In this document: piece after piece, positions 46,863-55,029 of the stretch | How the letters are laid out: each line of letters begins with the position of its first letter | Position numbering within the stretch: position 1 is the first letter of the stretch | Position numbers and translations under genes: made by a program | Notes under the pieces: model-generated | Seen by the model: only the letters and a program-made list of their open reading frames with translations | Told to the model about the DNA's origin: nothing | Database searches by the model: none | From: Lachnospiraceae bacterium V9D3004 | GTDB lineage: Bacteria; Bacillota; Clostridia; Lachnospirales; Lachnospiraceae | DNA length: 64,000 nt | Direction: 5' to 3' | Assembly: GCA_000621985.1 (NCBI GenBank) | Contig: JHWW01000011.1 | Span: forward strand, 1-64,000

Positions 46863-46909
46863 GGTTAGTTATCTCTAACGATAGTATCATATAACTAACC
46901 AGGTGTCAA
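46863..46909 (-). promoter_or_regulatory. Promoter with overlapping GTTAG-N6-CTAAC operator, DUF3793 operon
   Basis: Minus strand: TTGACA (46909-46904), 17 bases, TACTAT (46886-46881). GTTAGTTATCTCTAAC (46864-46879) covers the start region, and GGTTAGTTAT/ATAACTAACC (46863-46872, 46891-46900) forms a larger 10-base inverted repeat over the -10 box. This placement fits repression. Confidence 0.75.
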
Positions 46910-46956
46910 TATAAAAGTCTGCAAATACGGATTGGTGTATGTGCTCTTTAATAAAA

Positions 46957-46990
46957 AAGTGGTGCTACCATCTCCAAGTAAGCACCACTT
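46957..46990 (-). terminator. Intrinsic terminator after the regulator pseudogene
   Basis: Minus strand: AAGTGGTGCT and AGCACCACTT form a 10-bp stem, followed by TTTTTTATT. Confidence 0.8.
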
Positions 46991-46997
46991 AAAATAT

Positions 46998-47522
46998 TTA
47001 AAAAATAAATGAGTCTTTTAATCTATAAACAAGATTGTTGGTTTCACCATTTGCCTCTACTATCTCAGTGTCAACTAATATTTTCAAATATCTCCAGGAT
47101 GTAGTTCTTGATTTTCCGGTAATATTTATCACATCTTGAACCGAAATATACTTATTTACATTCAAATACTCAATCATTGGAAGAAGTTTATCATAACTGG
47201 ATGGTTTCAAAACTTGTTTCAAAACTTGTTTCAAACTTGTTTCATTTTGAAACGAGTTTAATGATTCACTACTTTCATCATAGAATCCTTCCCTCTGTTA
47301 AATGAAGCTCTTTCAGAAACTCTCCTATACGACGATTACGATATCTACGACTATATACCTTGTACTCTTTGAGTCCTTGAAGTGTAACCGATATGTCCGG
47401 ACCGGGATGTGAGATTATTTCAATCATATCATGATTCACACGAACTTCTATAGGTTCACGTTCATCATAAGCTTTATGATATACTGCATTTGCTAAATTT
47501 ACACTAACTTCTATACAGCATA
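46998..47522 (-). pseudogene. Remnant of an AlbA_2/HATPase-type DNA-binding regulator
   Basis: The upstream frame (47522-47283) encodes VNLANAVYHKAYDEREPIEV and SRRYRNRRIGEFLKELHLTEG, like the GHKL-type domain of AlbA_2 regulators, then stops. A second frame (from TTG 47234 to 46998, 78 aa) encodes the C-terminal winged helix (VQDVINITGKSRTTSWRYLK). The intervening piece and the N-terminal AlbA domain are missing. A GAAACAAGTTTT tandem repeat lies at the junction. Not functional as a whole. Confidence 0.75.
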
Positions 47523-47553
47523 CTCGTTATTTATTCACATATAAATAACACTG

Positions 47554-47934
47554 TTATATCCCCGTAACTCTCATATCTCCATTAATATATGTAAGATTAC
47601 CCATGTATATGGCAATTCCACCCTCCATCTCTATAACTTTTCCTTTTTCAGGCTCTATATAGACCTGTTCACTGTTTCCGGGCGAAAAATTCAGCTTCTT
47701 ATATCCGGCAGAGTCTATGACAGACCATTCACTTTCATAGTTTCTCTCAAGAAATAATCCCCATGCGGTCTTGCTGTTGATCACTTCTTTTTTGCCGCCA
47801 CCAAATACAAAGACATCTCCGCCTTTCAATAAAATCGGTTTAATAATTCCGTTTTTTCCTGCTTCAATGTATCTATGATTATAAACGGTCCCGTTAGTTC
47901 CGTTATAATCCAGATAGAACCATATAACATCCAT
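47554..47934 (-). CDS. Hypothetical protein, 126 aa
   Basis: Product is soluble and beta-rich, with GGDVFVFGGGKKEVI and EMEGGIAIYMGNL, with no domain I can name. Its start lies inside the end of the membrane protein gene (overlap 32 bases), and there is no clear ribosome site, so coupling or a frameshift relation with the upstream gene is possible. Function unknown. Confidence 0.5.
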   Translation of the reverse strand: MDVIWFYLDYNGTNGTVYNHRYIEAGKNGIIKPILLKGGDVFVFGGGKKEVINSKTAWGLFLERNYESEWSVIDSAGYKKLNFSPGNSEQVYIEPEKGKVIEMEGGIAIYMGNLTYINGDMRVTGI

Positions 47935-48250
47935 ATTGCCTGTATGCTCTTCTTACAGGAATAATCGGAAGACAGGTGAATGCTATTATTGAAAAAAGGA
48001 ATGCTATTGAGAAAGTTGCTATATCATATGGGAACGGAGCTAAAAACCATCCCCATTTTGCAATTCCGCCTGCCATCTTAATAGCTGTAAATAATCCGGC
48101 AAAGATGTACGCTACAAGTCCTGCTATAAAACCTATTGAAATAAGCGTGATACCTGCTTTGGATCCGGACAAGCCTCCAAGTAACCCTCCAATAACCGAA
48201 AATGCCGCTGCTCCTAATGCGATAACCTGTGCAATCTTGAATCTGTTCAT
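47903..48250 (-). CDS. Hypothetical four-helix membrane protein, 115 aa
   Basis: Start at ATG 48250 with AAGGGA upstream; the longer frame from 48352 adds an unlikely extension. Product has about four hydrophobic segments (VIALGAAAFSVIGGLLGGLS, AGLVAYIFAGLFTAIKMAGG, TFSIAFLFSIIAFTC). Resembles small uncharacterised clostridial membrane proteins. Overlaps the start of the 126-aa gene. Confidence 0.6.
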   Translation of the reverse strand: MNRFKIAQVIALGAAAFSVIGGLLGGLSGSKAGITLISIGFIAGLVAYIFAGLFTAIKMAGGIAKWGWFLAPFPYDIATFSIAFLFSIIAFTCLPIIPVRRAYRQYGCYMVLSGL

Positions 48251-48388
48251 AATAAGATTTCCCTTTTTTGTTTGTATTATTTTCTCAGCTCTTGCTGATG
48301 TACTAATAATACATACAAATAGAGGCCCTATTTTCAGACAAAGTTTACACATGCCCCATGGAATATAATACCATCTTAAGGCACAAAA

Positions 48389-48431
48389 AAAGAAAAAGAA
48401 TTATCCGTTAACCTGATAAAACTTTTTCTTT
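48389..48431 (-). terminator. A/T-rich hairpin, probable terminator of the 48.5-49.2 kb pair
   Basis: AAAGAAAAAG (48389-48398) pairs with CTTTTTCTTT (48422-48431); a T-run follows on the minus strand. Confidence 0.55.
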
Positions 48432-48483
48432 CTTATGCTGAAAGCAAATAAAATAAGCATTTCAAACACTACAGATTATGCAA

Positions 48484-48795
48484 TCATTCCTTATGTGAAA
48501 GGGCTGCCTTAACCGAACCCTTAGGATCCAGGATCAGGAGTCTCACAACCCAGATAACAAGGCCTAGAGCTACAACCGATAAACCAAGAAATGAATCATT
48601 TATCATATCTTCAAGTGCGGGAGTGAAATATTCTTCCTTGAGCTCAACATATTCAAATATTGCATCAACAAGCCACATAAGCGAAGCTCCCCAATACATG
48701 AACAATAATATTCCCGTTTTCATGCTGTCATCTTTACGATTATACCACAATACAGTAGTAATTACGGAAGCGAATACAGTAATCAATAATGTCAT
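48484..48795 (-). CDS. Small membrane protein, 103 aa
   Basis: Three hydrophobic stretches (MTLLITVFASVITTVLWY, LLFMYWGASLMWLVDAIFEY, LGLSVVALGLVIWVVRLLIL) and a Lys-rich tail. AGGAGG precedes the ATG. It starts 13 bases after the 134-aa gene, so the two form an operon. No known domain; probably an inner-membrane partner of its neighbour. Confidence 0.7.
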   Translation of the reverse strand: MTLLITVFASVITTVLWYNRKDDSMKTGILLFMYWGASLMWLVDAIFEYVELKEEYFTPALEDMINDSFLGLSVVALGLVIWVVRLLILDPKGSVKAALSHKE

Positions 48796-48808
48796 CCCTG
48801 TGTCCTCC

Positions 48809-49213
48809 TTACATTTTTTCAGATGTCTGAGCCGAAACTTTTTTATTGCGTTTTACAATTGAATTGGCCGCAACACACATTCCAACCCAGACTGCGGTAA
48901 TAAGAGACGCCATCGACACTCCTACCGTCGCCATCTCGTTAAACATTTCAGCTGCATCCTCTGCATCCGACATTGCAGTCAAAAACGGAAACCACGGAAC
49001 AACCTCACCGTGCCACACGTGCTCAAAAGCAAGCAACACGGCACCACCCCAAAGCATATAAGTGAGCCATTTTAACTTTCTGCTAAACGGAATCTTGATC
49101 TCATCCACTGCTTCAGTATTCTTTGCTGCTTCACCATGCTCTTTTTTCTCTTCTGCTTTCTCAACAGCAGTTACAACTAATGCTTCTGCCGCCGACACCA
49201 AAAAACATGCCAT
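48809..49213 (-). CDS. Small membrane protein, 134 aa
   Basis: A charged N-terminal segment (EKAEEKKEHGEA) precedes two or three helices (WLTYMLWGGAVLLAFEHVWHG, ASLITAVWVGMCVAANSIV). A HVWHGEVVPWFPFLTA loop with two His looks conserved in similar clostridial proteins that I recall. AAGGAGG precedes the ATG. Function unknown; paired with the 103-aa gene. Confidence 0.7.
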   Translation of the reverse strand: MACFLVSAAEALVVTAVEKAEEKKEHGEAAKNTEAVDEIKIPFSRKLKWLTYMLWGGAVLLAFEHVWHGEVVPWFPFLTAMSDAEDAAEMFNEMATVGVSMASLITAVWVGMCVAANSIVKRNKKVSAQTSEKM

Positions 49214-49273
49214 AATAATGCCTCCTTAATAGTTGTTTTACAGGAAATCACTAAGATTTCCAAAAAAATAAAA

Positions 49274-49305
49274 GCATACATATTTCCCTCAGGAATAATG
49301 TATGC
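49274..49305 (-). terminator. Intrinsic terminator upstream of the membrane-protein pair
   Basis: GCATACAT (49274-49281) and ATGTATGC (49298-49305) form the stem; TTTTATTTTTTT follows on the minus strand. Confidence 0.7.
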
Positions 49306-49444
49306 CTTCATGACAAAATAATAAAAGAAAATATATAAAATGTCTGTACTCCTGTACAGTATCCCGACAGCTTCTGCCATCCTCTGATATTATACTAATA
49401 GTTTAAAAAAAAGTCAAGGTCGGATGATGTACCCTTAAACGGTA

Positions 49445-49714
49445 CTAACTGCATATATTAATAATTCCATCATCACGATCAATAACAAGATCTATCTGAA
49501 CGCCATCTTTCTTCTTCCCGATCTGCCAGGAATATTCATCTGTTCTGATCCCCGATATACCAAGAGCCTTATTTATCTGTTCAATATGATCCATACATAA
49601 TATCTCAAAAGCATGTCCTCTCCAATTCATATACTTTCCCGAATCATTTTTATAGTCCTCAAATCTTTTTACACGTTCCGGGGCGTTTTGTGATAATAAA
49701 TAGAATATTTCCAT
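49445..49714 (-). pseudogene. C-terminal fragment of a DUF234-type ATP-binding protein
   Basis: Encodes NDSGKYMNWRGHAFEILCMD, GISGIRTDEYSW and GVQIDLVIDRDDGIINIC, the nuclease-like C-terminal domain of AAA ATPases with DUF234. The AAA part is gone and the end is cut short at a stop. No ribosome site. A decayed remnant. Confidence 0.7.
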
Positions 49715-49840
49715 TTACAGTTCCGCATCTGTTCCAGAATTCACCAAAGGCCATTAAAAAATCTGATCTTTTCGTTACAAACCACGTAAACTCTATACAA
49801 TCGATGAATATCTAAAATGAAGGCAATATAACCTGCATTC

Positions 49841-50620
49841 TTACCCCAGTGCCACATCAAGTATCATCATAAGAACAAATCCAAATGCAAATGTGATAGT
49901 CCCGATATTGGAATGTTCACCTTCGGACATCTCAGGGATCAGTTCCTCCACTACAACATACATCATGGCTCCCGCCGCGAATGCAAGCAGGTAAGGAAGT
50001 ATCGGTATCACGAAACCGGCGGCAAGTATTGTTATTACCGATGCGACCGGTTCTACAACACCTGATAACAGTCCATACAAAAATGTCTTAGACTTAGGCA
50101 TGCCCTCAGCCCTTAGAGGCATTGATACAATGGCACCTTCCGGAAAGTTCTGGATAGCTATACCTATAGCAAGTGCCAGTGCAGCCGTCTGACTTACGTT
50201 AACATCACCCGATACCCAGCCGGCGTATACAACTCCGACTGCCATTCCCTCGGGAATGTTATGTAAAGTTACCGCAAGTATAAGCTTGGTTGTTCTTTTA
50301 AGTCCGCTTGCAGGACCCTCACTTTTATTATCCATATGCATATGAGGTGTAACCACGTCCAGTAAAAGCAGAAAACCGATTCCTATCAGAAATCCTACGG
50401 CAGCCGGTATAAATGACAGCCTTCCCATTTCTTCGCTGCTGTCAAGTGCCGGTTGAAGCAGACTCCAGAATGATGCGGCCACCATTACGCCTGCAGCAAA
50501 TCCCGTCAGTACTTTCTGAACATTATCCGACATCTGTTTTTTTAAGAAGAATACCATTGCCGCGCCAAGCGATGTGCCCGCAAACGGTATCATTATCCCC
50601 CAGAATACTTCTGTCTGCAT
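49841..50620 (-). CDS. ZIP-family metal transporter
   Basis: This 259-aa inner-membrane protein with about eight helices imports divalent metals. It has the metal-site motifs LHNIPEGMAVGVVYAG (helix 4) and IQNFPEGAIVSMPL (helix 5). HMHMDNK is a short His-rich loop. Zn2+ or Fe2+ are the usual substrates; the neighbouring zinc ABC genes suggest Zn. GGAGG lies 9 bases before the ATG. Confidence 0.92.
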   Translation of the reverse strand: MQTEVFWGIMIPFAGTSLGAAMVFFLKKQMSDNVQKVLTGFAAGVMVAASFWSLLQPALDSSEEMGRLSFIPAAVGFLIGIGFLLLLDVVTPHMHMDNKSEGPASGLKRTTKLILAVTLHNIPEGMAVGVVYAGWVSGDVNVSQTAALALAIGIAIQNFPEGAIVSMPLRAEGMPKSKTFLYGLLSGVVEPVASVITILAAGFVIPILPYLLAFAAGAMMYVVVEELIPEMSEGEHSNIGTITFAFGFVLMMILDVALG

Positions 50621-50720
50621 ATATACTTCACCTCCGATTTATAAAGTTACATGAACAAATTTTTTTGTATGAATCTGCCTTCTTGATTCACAGCTTATTT
50701 ACAAACCACAGAATAACACA

Positions 50721-50760
50721 ATCTCCAATTATAAGCAATATTTTGCCGATAATTGGAGAT
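50721..50760. repeat. Perfect 12-bp inverted repeat downstream of the lipoprotein gene
   Basis: ATCTCCAATTAT (50721-50732) and ATAATTGGAGAT (50749-50760) form a perfect stem in the gap between the ZIP and lipoprotein genes. Weak T-run on either strand, so terminator status is uncertain. Confidence 0.55.
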
Positions 50761-50800
50761 TTCTCAAAGTCACGGATTCGTGGCTGTTCTAAACCTGTCA

Positions 50801-51478
50801 TTATGAGGTTATCTTCGCATCTTTTAATGTACAATATGTATTGTCACCTTCATTATATGTATCAAATACTCCCACGACCGTTATATCATCGCCGGCTTCG
50901 GGATAGTCTTCCGGAAATTTTAATTCATCTGCCGTCACGAATTCGAGTCCCTGCGAACAACAGGCTGTGGCATCCTGTATTATACATGCAAAATAATACT
51001 TACCCGTTGCTTCATCCTGCATGTATGTAAATGCTCCATCCATCTTTACAGTCTTACCGATATAATTCTCAGGTTCCATTAGCATGTTATATACTTCCGA
51101 ATATACCATTGTACTGGAAAGCGTCGTAAGATCGACATCGATATTTTCCAAACCGGAAGCTGTATCTTCAGCTTCTGATCGATCTTCTGCTGACTGATCA
51201 GGAGCCGGAGTATCTTCAGTCAAACCGGCAAGCTCATCAATGTTTTCATAATTATTATCATCACTGCCGCCATCTTCAGCTGCCATCCCTGATTCCGGCA
51301 CGTCTTCTACGCCGGTAGACTGATTGACATTCCCGGTTGCAGAGTCACTCTTACCACATCCGCACATGAGTGATGCAGACAATAAACATGTTACCGCTAA
51401 AAAACTCAGAGTCAGTTTATTCTTTATAATTACATTGTTTATACGTATTTTCTTATAATTCCCGGTTTTGTCCATCAT
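50801..51478 (-). CDS. Lipoprotein, OB-like, co-transcribed with zinc uptake genes
   Basis: This 225-aa protein has a lipoprotein signal (LSFLAVTCLLSASLMCGCGK), an acidic Ser/Glu/Asp linker (about 30-110) and a C-terminal domain (about 125-225) with PENYIGKTVKMDGAFTYM and DITVVGVFDTY, an OB-like fold seen in small lipoproteins of metal loci. ATG 51478 overlaps the znuB stop (AATGATGG) with AGGGGGT upstream. A zinc role is inferred from position. Confidence 0.75.
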   Translation of the reverse strand: MMDKTGNYKKIRINNVIIKNKLTLSFLAVTCLLSASLMCGCGKSDSATGNVNQSTGVEDVPESGMAAEDGGSDDNNYENIDELAGLTEDTPAPDQSAEDRSEAEDTASGLENIDVDLTTLSSTMVYSEVYNMLMEPENYIGKTVKMDGAFTYMQDEATGKYYFACIIQDATACCSQGLEFVTADELKFPEDYPEAGDDITVVGVFDTYNEGDNTYCTLKDAKITS

Positions 51479-52320
51479 TTTCCGATACCCCCTGTAAACC
51501 TTCCTATAACATAACATGATAAGAATACAACAGCATCAATAGCAACTATTGTCGATCCGACCGGCGTTCCCGCGAGTATTGATATCAGTATTCCCGCAAA
51601 TGCACACAATACCGACAAGATTGCCGAACATATTGTTACCATCCTGAAACTGTTAAACAGCCTCATTGCCGATAGCGCCGGGAATATAATAAGAGCTGAT
51701 ATAAGAAGCGATCCCACAAGGTTCATCGCCAGAACAATTATGACTGCTATCACAATTGCGATCAGAAGATTATATCTCTCTGTTTTATTTCCGGTCGCTT
51801 TAGCAAAATCCTCGTCAAATGTCACTGCAAATATTTTGTTATATAACACTATGAATAATACAACTACAGCAACAGTCAGTATTACACATACCCAAACATC
51901 AACTACACTCAGTGTAAGAATAGATGTTGATCCGAACAATGTACTGCACACATCGCCTGACAGATTGGCTGAAGATGAAAATATATTCATAATAAGATAA
52001 CCGAACGCAAGCGATGCAACAGATATCATCGCAATTGCGGCATCTCCTTTTATCTTGGTATTCTGCCCTGTTCTAAGTAAAAGCACCGCACTGATCACTG
52101 TAACCGGCATCATAATAAGCATATCATTGGTCAGATTAAGCACTGCAGCGATCGTCATTGCTCCGAAGGCGACATGTGACAATCCGTCACCTATAAATGA
52201 GAACCGCTTCAAAACAAGCGTCACTCCCAGCAGTGACGAACATAAGGCTATCAATATCCCTACTATCAAAGCGTATCTTACATTCGGGTATTGCATATAC
52301 ATCATTATCTTATCTATCAT
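51475..52320 (-). CDS. Metal ABC transporter permease (ZnuB-type)
   Basis: This 281-aa membrane protein has eight or nine helices (LIVGILIALCSSLLGVTLVL, FIGDGLSHVAFGAMTIA, ALIIFPALSAMRLF). It belongs to the ABC-3 family for Zn, Mn or Fe. AGAGGTGG precedes ATG 52320. It follows the substrate-binding gene by 100 bases, and no ATPase gene lies between them. Confidence 0.92.
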   Translation of the reverse strand: MIDKIMMYMQYPNVRYALIVGILIALCSSLLGVTLVLKRFSFIGDGLSHVAFGAMTIAAVLNLTNDMLIMMPVTVISAVLLLRTGQNTKIKGDAAIAMISVASLAFGYLIMNIFSSSANLSGDVCSTLFGSTSILTLSVVDVWVCVILTVAVVVLFIVLYNKIFAVTFDEDFAKATGNKTERYNLLIAIVIAVIIVLAMNLVGSLLISALIIFPALSAMRLFNSFRMVTICSAILSVLCAFAGILISILAGTPVGSTIVAIDAVVFLSCYVIGRFTGGIGK

Positions 52321-52420
52321 GTACCATCCACCTCTTTTATGCTAGTTATCAATTCCGGTATAACATCTCTCGCCATAACACAGATATACTGATGTGTTTA
52401 ATACGATCTCAAGCTTTGCT

Positions 52421-53515
52421 TTACTTAAGCGCTTCCTTAAGCACTGCCAGATTGCTCTCCATTATTCCGATATAATCTTTACCGTTCTCCACATCATCAG
52501 CAGTTACGGACTGTAAGGAATCAAGTGTCAGTATCTTCTGATCTTTAGTTTTCGTGTTCTGTACGATGGTTTCAGCTATACGCTGATCCGAACCTTCAAT
52601 CGTCATCACAGAATGCAGTGACAACTCATCAACCTTTTCGGAAAGAAATGTTACTGTCTCAAAACTTGCTTCAGTTTCTGCCGAACAACCGACAAATGCT
52701 GCATAATATGATAATCCGTAATCATCCACGAGATATCTGAACGGGAAACGGTCTCCGAACAAAAGCGTTTTTACGGAAGAGTCCGATACAGCTTTCTTAT
52801 ATTCCGAATCAAGTTTATTTAATGAGTCAATATAGGATTCGGAATTACTCTTATAAATACCGGCATTAGCCGGATCAATTTGCTGAAGATCTGTGGATAT
52901 TCTCTCAACCAGCTTAACGGCGTTATTAAGTGAGAGCCATACGTGCTCGTCATACTCAACTTCGCCTTCTTCGTGTTCATGACCTTCATGTTCTTCAGAG
53001 TCTTCATCCTCATGATCACCGTGTTCCTCTGCATCTTCATCACTATGATCATGGTCATGTTCTTCTTCTGCCTGCATACCTTCAACTACCTCTTCCTCTT
53101 TGATCGTATCACCAAGTACATCAAGCAAATTAATGATCTTCATATCCTTGTTAACCGCTTCCTTCAGTGCATCTTCAACCCATTCGTCTGATTCCCCTCC
53201 AACATATATGAACATATCACAAGTTGATATCTTCATAATATCTTCTGCTGTAGGCTGGTAACTGTGAAGATCCACTCCGTTATCAAGAAGCATTGTCACA
53301 TCGGCATTCGATGCGTTATTACCAAGAATATTCATAACCCAGTCGTATTCAGGAAAGATCGTAGTTACGATCTGAAGTTTTGAACCGTCGGAATCCATAG
53401 CAGAATCATCTGCATTTTCTGTATTTCCTGTTTTTGTGGAATTATCCGAACCACATGCTGCAAGACAGCAAACTGTCATAATGGCAGCAATTATCATTAA
53501 AATATATTTTTTCAT
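52421..53515 (-). CDS. Zinc ABC transporter substrate-binding lipoprotein (ZnuA-type)
   Basis: This 364-aa protein has a lipobox (TVCCLAACGSDN) and a cluster A-1 fold with FPEYDWVMNILG and LHSYQPTAEDIM. A long acidic His-rich loop (about residues 145-195, HDHDHSDEDAEEHGDHEDED) ends with YDEHVWLSL. The loop and DRFPFRYLVDDYGL are typical of zinc receptors. It captures Zn2+ at the outer surface of the membrane and passes it to the permease. Preceded by a Cys-rich membrane protein gene and a Fur/Zur-type box. Confidence 0.92.
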   Translation of the reverse strand: MKKYILMIIAAIMTVCCLAACGSDNSTKTGNTENADDSAMDSDGSKLQIVTTIFPEYDWVMNILGNNASNADVTMLLDNGVDLHSYQPTAEDIMKISTCDMFIYVGGESDEWVEDALKEAVNKDMKIINLLDVLGDTIKEEEVVEGMQAEEEHDHDHSDEDAEEHGDHEDEDSEEHEGHEHEEGEVEYDEHVWLSLNNAVKLVERISTDLQQIDPANAGIYKSNSESYIDSLNKLDSEYKKAVSDSSVKTLLFGDRFPFRYLVDDYGLSYYAAFVGCSAETEASFETVTFLSEKVDELSLHSVMTIEGSDQRIAETIVQNTKTKDQKILTLDSLQSVTADDVENGKDYIGIMESNLAVLKEALK

Positions 53516-53689
53516 ATAAATATATCCCCCATATTATATTTTTTTATAACAGTATGCCCCGCCTACGCTCCGCTAATAAGTGGGGACATCTCTGTCTGAT
53601 ATAATGATTCACGATTTCCTGTAACATTCCGGGCACAACAAATCAGCCCTGACCGTATGTAGGACCGCAAACCATAATATGGGGATCAT

Positions 53690-54004
53690 TCAATTATTCA
53701 TTCTGACTTTTACTGAAACGAGAGTCTCATCAGATAATTCTGACGTAGTTGAAATTACTGAAAATAACAATAAGAAAAACGGGACAACCGCAATCAGCAT
53801 TACAGTCCCGTCATAAGCCTGGTGCAGTGTATTGTCGCACTGATCAAGACATGAACATACCGGGCATTCATCACCTGTACATTCATGATCTGTCTCAGAT
53901 GCAATGTATAATGAAGATAACAGCATAATAACAAGCATCATGACGCTCATAATGCCTGCTGTGATCCTGAATGACTTTGACACTCTGCTATCACTCACTG
54001 TCAT
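53690..54004 (-). CDS. Membrane protein with Cys-rich extracellular loop, zinc locus
   Basis: This 104-aa protein has two helices (about 12-32 and 68-90) flanking an extracytoplasmic loop with ETDHECTGDECPVCSCLDQC, a likely metal or disulfide site. AAGGAGG lies just before ATG 54004; GTG 53998 is an alternative start with better spacing. It is probably the first gene of the zinc uptake unit, behind a Fur-type box. Similar proteins occur near zinc transport genes in clostridia (from memory, not verified). Confidence 0.7.
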   Translation of the reverse strand: MTVSDSRVSKSFRITAGIMSVMMLVIMLLSSLYIASETDHECTGDECPVCSCLDQCDNTLHQAYDGTVMLIAVVPFFLLLFSVISTTSELSDETLVSVKVRMNN

Positions 54005-54033
54005 TTCCTCCTTACATTGTACCTGATTCAATT

Positions 54034-54048
54034 TGAGAATCATTCGCA
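54034..54048. promoter_or_regulatory. Fur/Zur-type 7-1-7 box upstream of the zinc locus
   Basis: TGAGAATCATTCGCA: TGAGAAT and ATTCGCA are inverted around one base with a single mismatch, close to Fur-family boxes of Firmicutes. It lies 30 bases before ATG 54004. Confidence 0.55.
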
Positions 54049-54094
54049 TTTTAGCATCTGCAGAGATCAATGTCAAGAGTCTGAGGACTTTATT

Positions 54095-54622
54095 CTACCA
54101 CTCAAACGTTGCCCATCTGTCATTTACTTTTGGAAGAAGCAGCGCAAATATTTTGGCGCGTATACTGTATTTCTTCATCTCTTCATTAAAACTGTGTTCG
54201 TCCACCAAATGTATGCCGTCAGTGAGCGCTTCTATCTCTTTTGCGGAGTCCGTTCCCGACATGAAGCGTGCATTCGTATTTTTCACGGTATCATGATGTT
54301 TTTCATTCTTTTGGAGAATTTTGCTGTTCTGTTCGGCGATCAGTATTCCTCCCATCGGAAAATTATCCCTCAGAACATTCAGAAAATCTCGTATCTGTTC
54401 AAGTATATCTTTTAACTGTCTGTCAAGCATGATAGTGCGGGCAATAACTCCTTCATGTGAAAGGAATTTGTCGTATTTCGAAGTATCAATATTAAGTGCC
54501 TTTATGATCTGCACTGCTTTTTCATCTTTGATACGTGCATTCGGTCTCATTGTTTCATTTGCTTTGACTGCAAGCGGTATAAGCGCAGTCGTCTGAACAT
54601 CACCCAATTGTAATTCCATCAT
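54095..54622 (-). pseudogene. Internally deleted LCM-type methyltransferase
   Basis: The frame is about 175 aa. The first 80 residues (MELQLGDVQTTALIPLAVK, DKAVQIIKALNID-like, SHEGVIARTIMLDRQLKDIL) match the N-terminus of leucine-carboxyl-methyltransferase-like (Tcm/PKS-type) enzymes. The last 95 match their C-terminus (MGGILIAEQNS, WATFEW). The central SAM-binding segment (about 90-100 residues, normally with a GxGxxxR-type loop) is absent. Reading frame is kept, so it may be translated, but methyl transfer is unlikely. GGAG precedes the ATG. Confidence 0.7.
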
Positions 54623-54624
54623 TT

Positions 54625-54893
54625 TCACTCCAATCTGATTTGACTTAAATCAAGCAGAATACAAGGTGCGTTGTGAAGGAATGCTCTTGAAATTCCGATT
54701 CTCTGTCTCTCACCTCCGGATAGTGTACTTCCCTGTTCTCCGACAACTGTATCATAGCCTTCAGGAAGTGACATTATGAAATCATGACAGGCAGCTGCTT
54801 TTGATACATCGATTATATCTTTTTCATCAGCATCGGGATCTCCGATTTTAAGTTTCCGCTGACCAGATTATCTCTTGCATTATTGTTACTCAT
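54625..54893 (-). pseudogene. Degraded ABC transporter ATPase fragment
   Basis: ATG 54893 begins SNNNARDNLVSGN in one frame, then shifts frame into KIGDPDADEKDIIDV. The fragment continues through EGYDTVVGEQGSTLSGGERQ and ISRAFLHNAPCILLDL and then runs to a stop. The signature is kept, but the Walker A part and the membrane domain are missing. Same family as the intact ABC genes next to it. It shares the operator at 54923 with nothing else obvious. Confidence 0.75.
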
Positions 54894-54922
54894 TTTCAAA
54901 ACCTGCCTTTCATTTTATGTGA

Positions 54923-54938
54923 GTTAGTTGTATCTAAC
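54923..54938. promoter_or_regulatory. GTTAG-N6-CTAAC palindrome upstream of ABC fragment
   Basis: GTTAGTTGTATCTAAC, identical to the site upstream of the feo operon (43355), 30 bases before ATG 54893. Would control the degraded fragment and methyltransferase remnant. Confidence 0.65.
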
Positions 54939-55029
54939 CATCGACAAGTATATAACATATTCATTTGAAAAACCGCTCCAATCTGCAACAGATAATCCAA
55001 TCTGCAATTTTTTTGTAAAGTTTATGCAC

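Noticed and set aside
46846-46864. GGTTCT repeats as a mobile element end
   Set aside because: Short simple repeats next to an operator; no transposase or target duplication.
52321-52420. Hidden znuC gene
   Set aside because: The space is only 100 bases and no Walker or signature motif is present in any frame.
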